From an uncultured Roseburia sp. (GTDB lineage Bacteria; Bacillota; Clostridia; Lachnospirales; Lachnospiraceae), in the NCBI GenBank assembly GCA_900548205.1, contig URJS01000088.1, forward strand, positions 1 through 8,268: a stretch of 8,268 nucleotides of DNA, given 5' to 3'. This document shows, in pieces, positions 6,998 through 8,268 of the stretch. The translations under genes were made by a program, and so were the position numbers. Every line of letters starts with the position of its first letter. The first letter of the stretch is position 1. The notes beneath the pieces were generated by a model. The model searched no databases. It was not told the DNA's origin and worked only from the letters and a program-made list of their open reading frames with translations.

Positions 6998-7028
6998 AAA
7001 ACAGTCTGCCATAGCAGTCTGCTGTTTT
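6998..7028. other. Inverted repeat at the 5' end of the T-box transcript
   Basis: AAAACAG (6998-7004) is complementary to CTGTTTT (7022-7028), with an inner CTGC/GCAG stem (7006-7009 and 7014-7017). On the minus strand it would form just after the predicted transcription start and ends in only four U. On the plus strand it is followed by a run of six T (7025-7030) and looks more like a terminator. It could be a 5'-protecting hairpin of the leader, a weak terminator for the upstream genes, or incidental. Confidence 0.4.
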
Positions 7029-7042
7029 TTGATCTAAGTCGT

Positions 7043-7071
7043 ATTCTAGCACAGCAGATAAGAAACATCAA
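7043..7071 (-). promoter_or_regulatory. Promoter of the T-box-pheST-queA operon
   Basis: On the minus strand TTGATG (7071-7066) is separated by 17 bases from TAGAAT (7048-7043), preceded by an extended -10 TGC. Transcription would start near 7034-7036, just upstream of T-box stem I. The -35 box contains the TGA stop codon (7070-7068) of the upstream membrane-protein gene, so the two units abut without spare sequence. Confidence 0.82.
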
Positions 7072-7916
7072 GTACTTTTTCCAGCCTGCGGCGCCCTCCT
7101 TCCTCTTTTGAAATGATCGCCGAATACGACATTGATCTCTGCCGCGATCATCATAATATAGATGCAGAAATAAAACCAGAGCATCACGAGCACGATCGTG
7201 GTCAGGCTTCCGTACATGGAAAATCCATTGAAATAATCTACATAGATAGAAACGCCGATGGAAAACAGATACCAGCCGATACTGCCAAGCAGCGCGCCCG
7301 GAAGCTGACTCTTTAGCGTCAATTTTCTGTTTGGCAGCGTCGTAAAAATAATATCAAAAAACAGCGTCAGCACGGCTAACATACCAAGTCCCTTTAAATG
7401 TGACAGAATACCTGCAAGCTTTGATAAAATAGGCAGATACTGCGCAGCAAGCAGACGAAGCGAATTTCCGAAAACAAGTACGGAGAGCGTCAATATGATC
7501 GCCGCCAAAAATACGAGTGTGTAAAGGCTTGCCCAAAAGCGCAGAACAAACCAATTTCTTGTTTCCTCCAGATCATGCACCGAGTTAAAGCCGTCCGCCA
7601 GATACTGCACGCCCTTTGCCGCAGACCAGACGGCGACAAGCGCCGTTGCGGAGATAATTCCCATAGAGCGGTTATACACCTCATCCACGAGCGAAATAAA
7701 AAACGGCGCAAGGTATTCCGGCATGATGCGCCGCATCAGCTCCAAGAGCATTGATTCCGTCACGGAGGTATACTGCAGCAGTGAAGAAAACACCATTAAA
7801 AACGGAATGATCGATACAATGATAAAAAATGCAGACTGCGCCGCATACGCATTGATCTTATCCTGCCTGCATTTTTTCATAAAATAATTCCAATGAGCCG
7901 CTATTTTCCAGATCAT
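7068..7916 (-). CDS. YihY/BrkB-family integral membrane protein
   Basis: The product has 282 residues and about six hydrophobic segments (roughly 28-47, 85-105, 128-150, 173-194, 205-225 and 237-262). It ends in a basic cytoplasmic tail (KRGRRAPQAGK). Family landmarks are visible: AYAAQSAFFIIVSIIPFL at 23-40 in the first segment, WSAAKGVQYLADGFN at 97-111, and YGSLTTIVLVMLWFY followed by AAEIN (235-262). The family was once misnamed ribonuclease BN, and its transport or envelope role is still unclear, so no function is assigned. AGAGG lies seven bases before the ATG. The gene starts 42 nt after the SpoIID-like gene and probably shares its transcript. No clear terminator follows before the T-box promoter. 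Confidence 0.9.
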   Translation of the reverse strand: MIWKIAAHWNYFMKKCRQDKINAYAAQSAFFIIVSIIPFLMVFSSLLQYTSVTESMLLELMRRIMPEYLAPFFISLVDEVYNRSMGIISATALVAVWSAAKGVQYLADGFNSVHDLEETRNWFVLRFWASLYTLVFLAAIILTLSVLVFGNSLRLLAAQYLPILSKLAGILSHLKGLGMLAVLTLFFDIIFTTLPNRKLTLKSQLPGALLGSIGWYLFSIGVSIYVDYFNGFSMYGSLTTIVLVMLWFYFCIYIMMIAAEINVVFGDHFKRGRRAPQAGKST

Positions 7917-7958
7917 AGTGTTTCCTCTCCATCGTATTGCGCAAAATACCGCGCTTGT

Positions 7959-8268
7959 TTACTCCATACTGCCAATTGTAATATCCCTGTAAAAATATTG
8001 CAAGATTTGTTCGTAATTCATTCCTGCCTTTGCCATGCCGTTCGCCCCATTCTGGCTCATGCCAAGACCGTGTCCGTAGCCCCCGCCGGAAAGCACCACC
8101 GAGCCGTCTCCCTGCGGAGTGATCGCACAAAATGAGCTTGGGAGCATCGTTACCGATGTGCTTTCGGACGAATCCGCATAGACGATTTTCTGAACGCCTG
8201 CGCCCAGCACATTGCGGATATTGTATTCATTTTTGACGTTCGCGCTTCCATTCTCATATTGAAGTGCA
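7959..8268 (-). CDS. SpoIID/LytB-domain protein, C-terminal fragment (cut by right edge)
   Basis: The reading frame is open to the right edge and gives 102 residues, so the start lies outside the window. The fragment contains VKNEYNIRNVLG (residues 10-21) and the hallmark GGGYGHGLGMSQNGANGMAKAG with the following YEQILQYFY. This is the C-terminal signature of the SpoIID/LytB domain, known from the sporulation lytic transglycosylase SpoIID and from the amidase enhancer LytB. Such proteins act outside the membrane on peptidoglycan. The fragment cannot show whether this is the engulfment protein SpoIID itself or one of the several vegetative paralogues common in Clostridia. A GTG at 8208-8210 is internal, since recognisable domain sequence continues upstream of it. 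Confidence 0.9.
   Translation of the reverse strand, partial: ALQYENGSANVKNEYNIRNVLGAGVQKIVYADSSESTSVTMLPSSFCAITPQGDGSVVLSGGGYGHGLGMSQNGANGMAKAGMNYEQILQYFYRDITIGSME

Larger units (their letters stand above)
6722..7036 (-). promoter_or_regulatory. T-box riboswitch leader, tRNA-Phe specific
   Basis: The leader senses uncharged tRNA-Phe and allows readthrough into pheS-pheT-queA. The conserved T-box AGGGTGGTACCGCGG occupies 6779-6765. Its variable base (6772) is U, matching the A discriminator of tRNA-Phe. Stem I can be traced by eye. Its base pairs GCAG with CUGC and UGUGU with GCACA, with a GA-rich internal loop between them resembling a kink-turn. UUCC pairs with GGAA above the specifier loop. 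A distal hairpin is closed by AGCGGG/CCCGCU with a GGCUGCAAG loop. The specifier loop ends GAAG-UUC, placing the Phe codon UUC at 6888-6886. A CAUCCG/CGGAUG hairpin and a GGUCAU/AUGACC hairpin (stem III) follow before the T-box. The fold is inferred by hand, but codon, discriminator base and downstream genes all agree. Confidence 0.95.

Noticed and set aside
7068..7916. Annotation of the YihY-like gene as ribonuclease BN
   Set aside because: That name is a historical misassignment. The product is a polytopic membrane protein with no nuclease motif, so only the family is given.

Overview
The window reads as a chromosomal housekeeping segment from a Gram-positive anaerobe of the class Clostridia, most likely Lachnospiraceae. 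This is inferred from a Firmicutes-type tRNA-Phe T-box leader, strong AGGAGG-like ribosome binding sites, protein resemblance, a SpoIID-family protein and a PTS operon. Every gene lies on the minus strand, so transcription runs from the right edge to the left edge. No transposase, phage gene, tRNA, rRNA or CRISPR array is visible.

In order of transcription: (1) The C-terminal part of a SpoIID/LytB-domain protein (7959-8268, cut by the right edge) is followed 42 nt later by a YihY/BrkB-family membrane protein (7068-7916). (2) A promoter whose -35 box contains the yihY-like stop codon drives a T-box leader (about 6722-7036). The leader has a UUC specifier, the T-box sequence and a strong intrinsic terminator. 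It controls pheS (5638-6657), pheT (3198-5615) and queA (2142-3182), which are spaced 22 and 15 nt apart and form one operon. (3) A perfect-consensus promoter (2110-2138) follows queA. It opens a leader of about 160 nt with its own intrinsic terminator, ahead of ptsI (334-1944), ptsH (57-314) and the first 19 codons of a probable cutC (1-57, cut by the left edge). The ptsH stop and cutC start overlap as TAATG.

The pheST-queA unit couples phenylalanyl-tRNA synthetase supply to uncharged tRNA-Phe and carries a queuosine tRNA-modification gene with it. The ptsI-ptsH unit makes the general PTS phosphorelay proteins Enzyme I and HPr. Its gene order is the reverse of the classical ptsHI order, and its HPr has Arg where the regulatory Ser46 normally sits.

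The most unusual signal is a perfect 43-bp repeat present twice (1971-2013 and 6679-6721). Both copies have the same orientation and start 1-2 nt after the U-tract of a leader terminator, just upstream of the ribosome binding site of the first operon gene (ptsI and pheS). Each copy can fold into a GAA-capped hairpin that is better paired in the transcribed strand than in the other. It may be a post-attenuator RNA element, or a small mobile palindrome that targets terminators.
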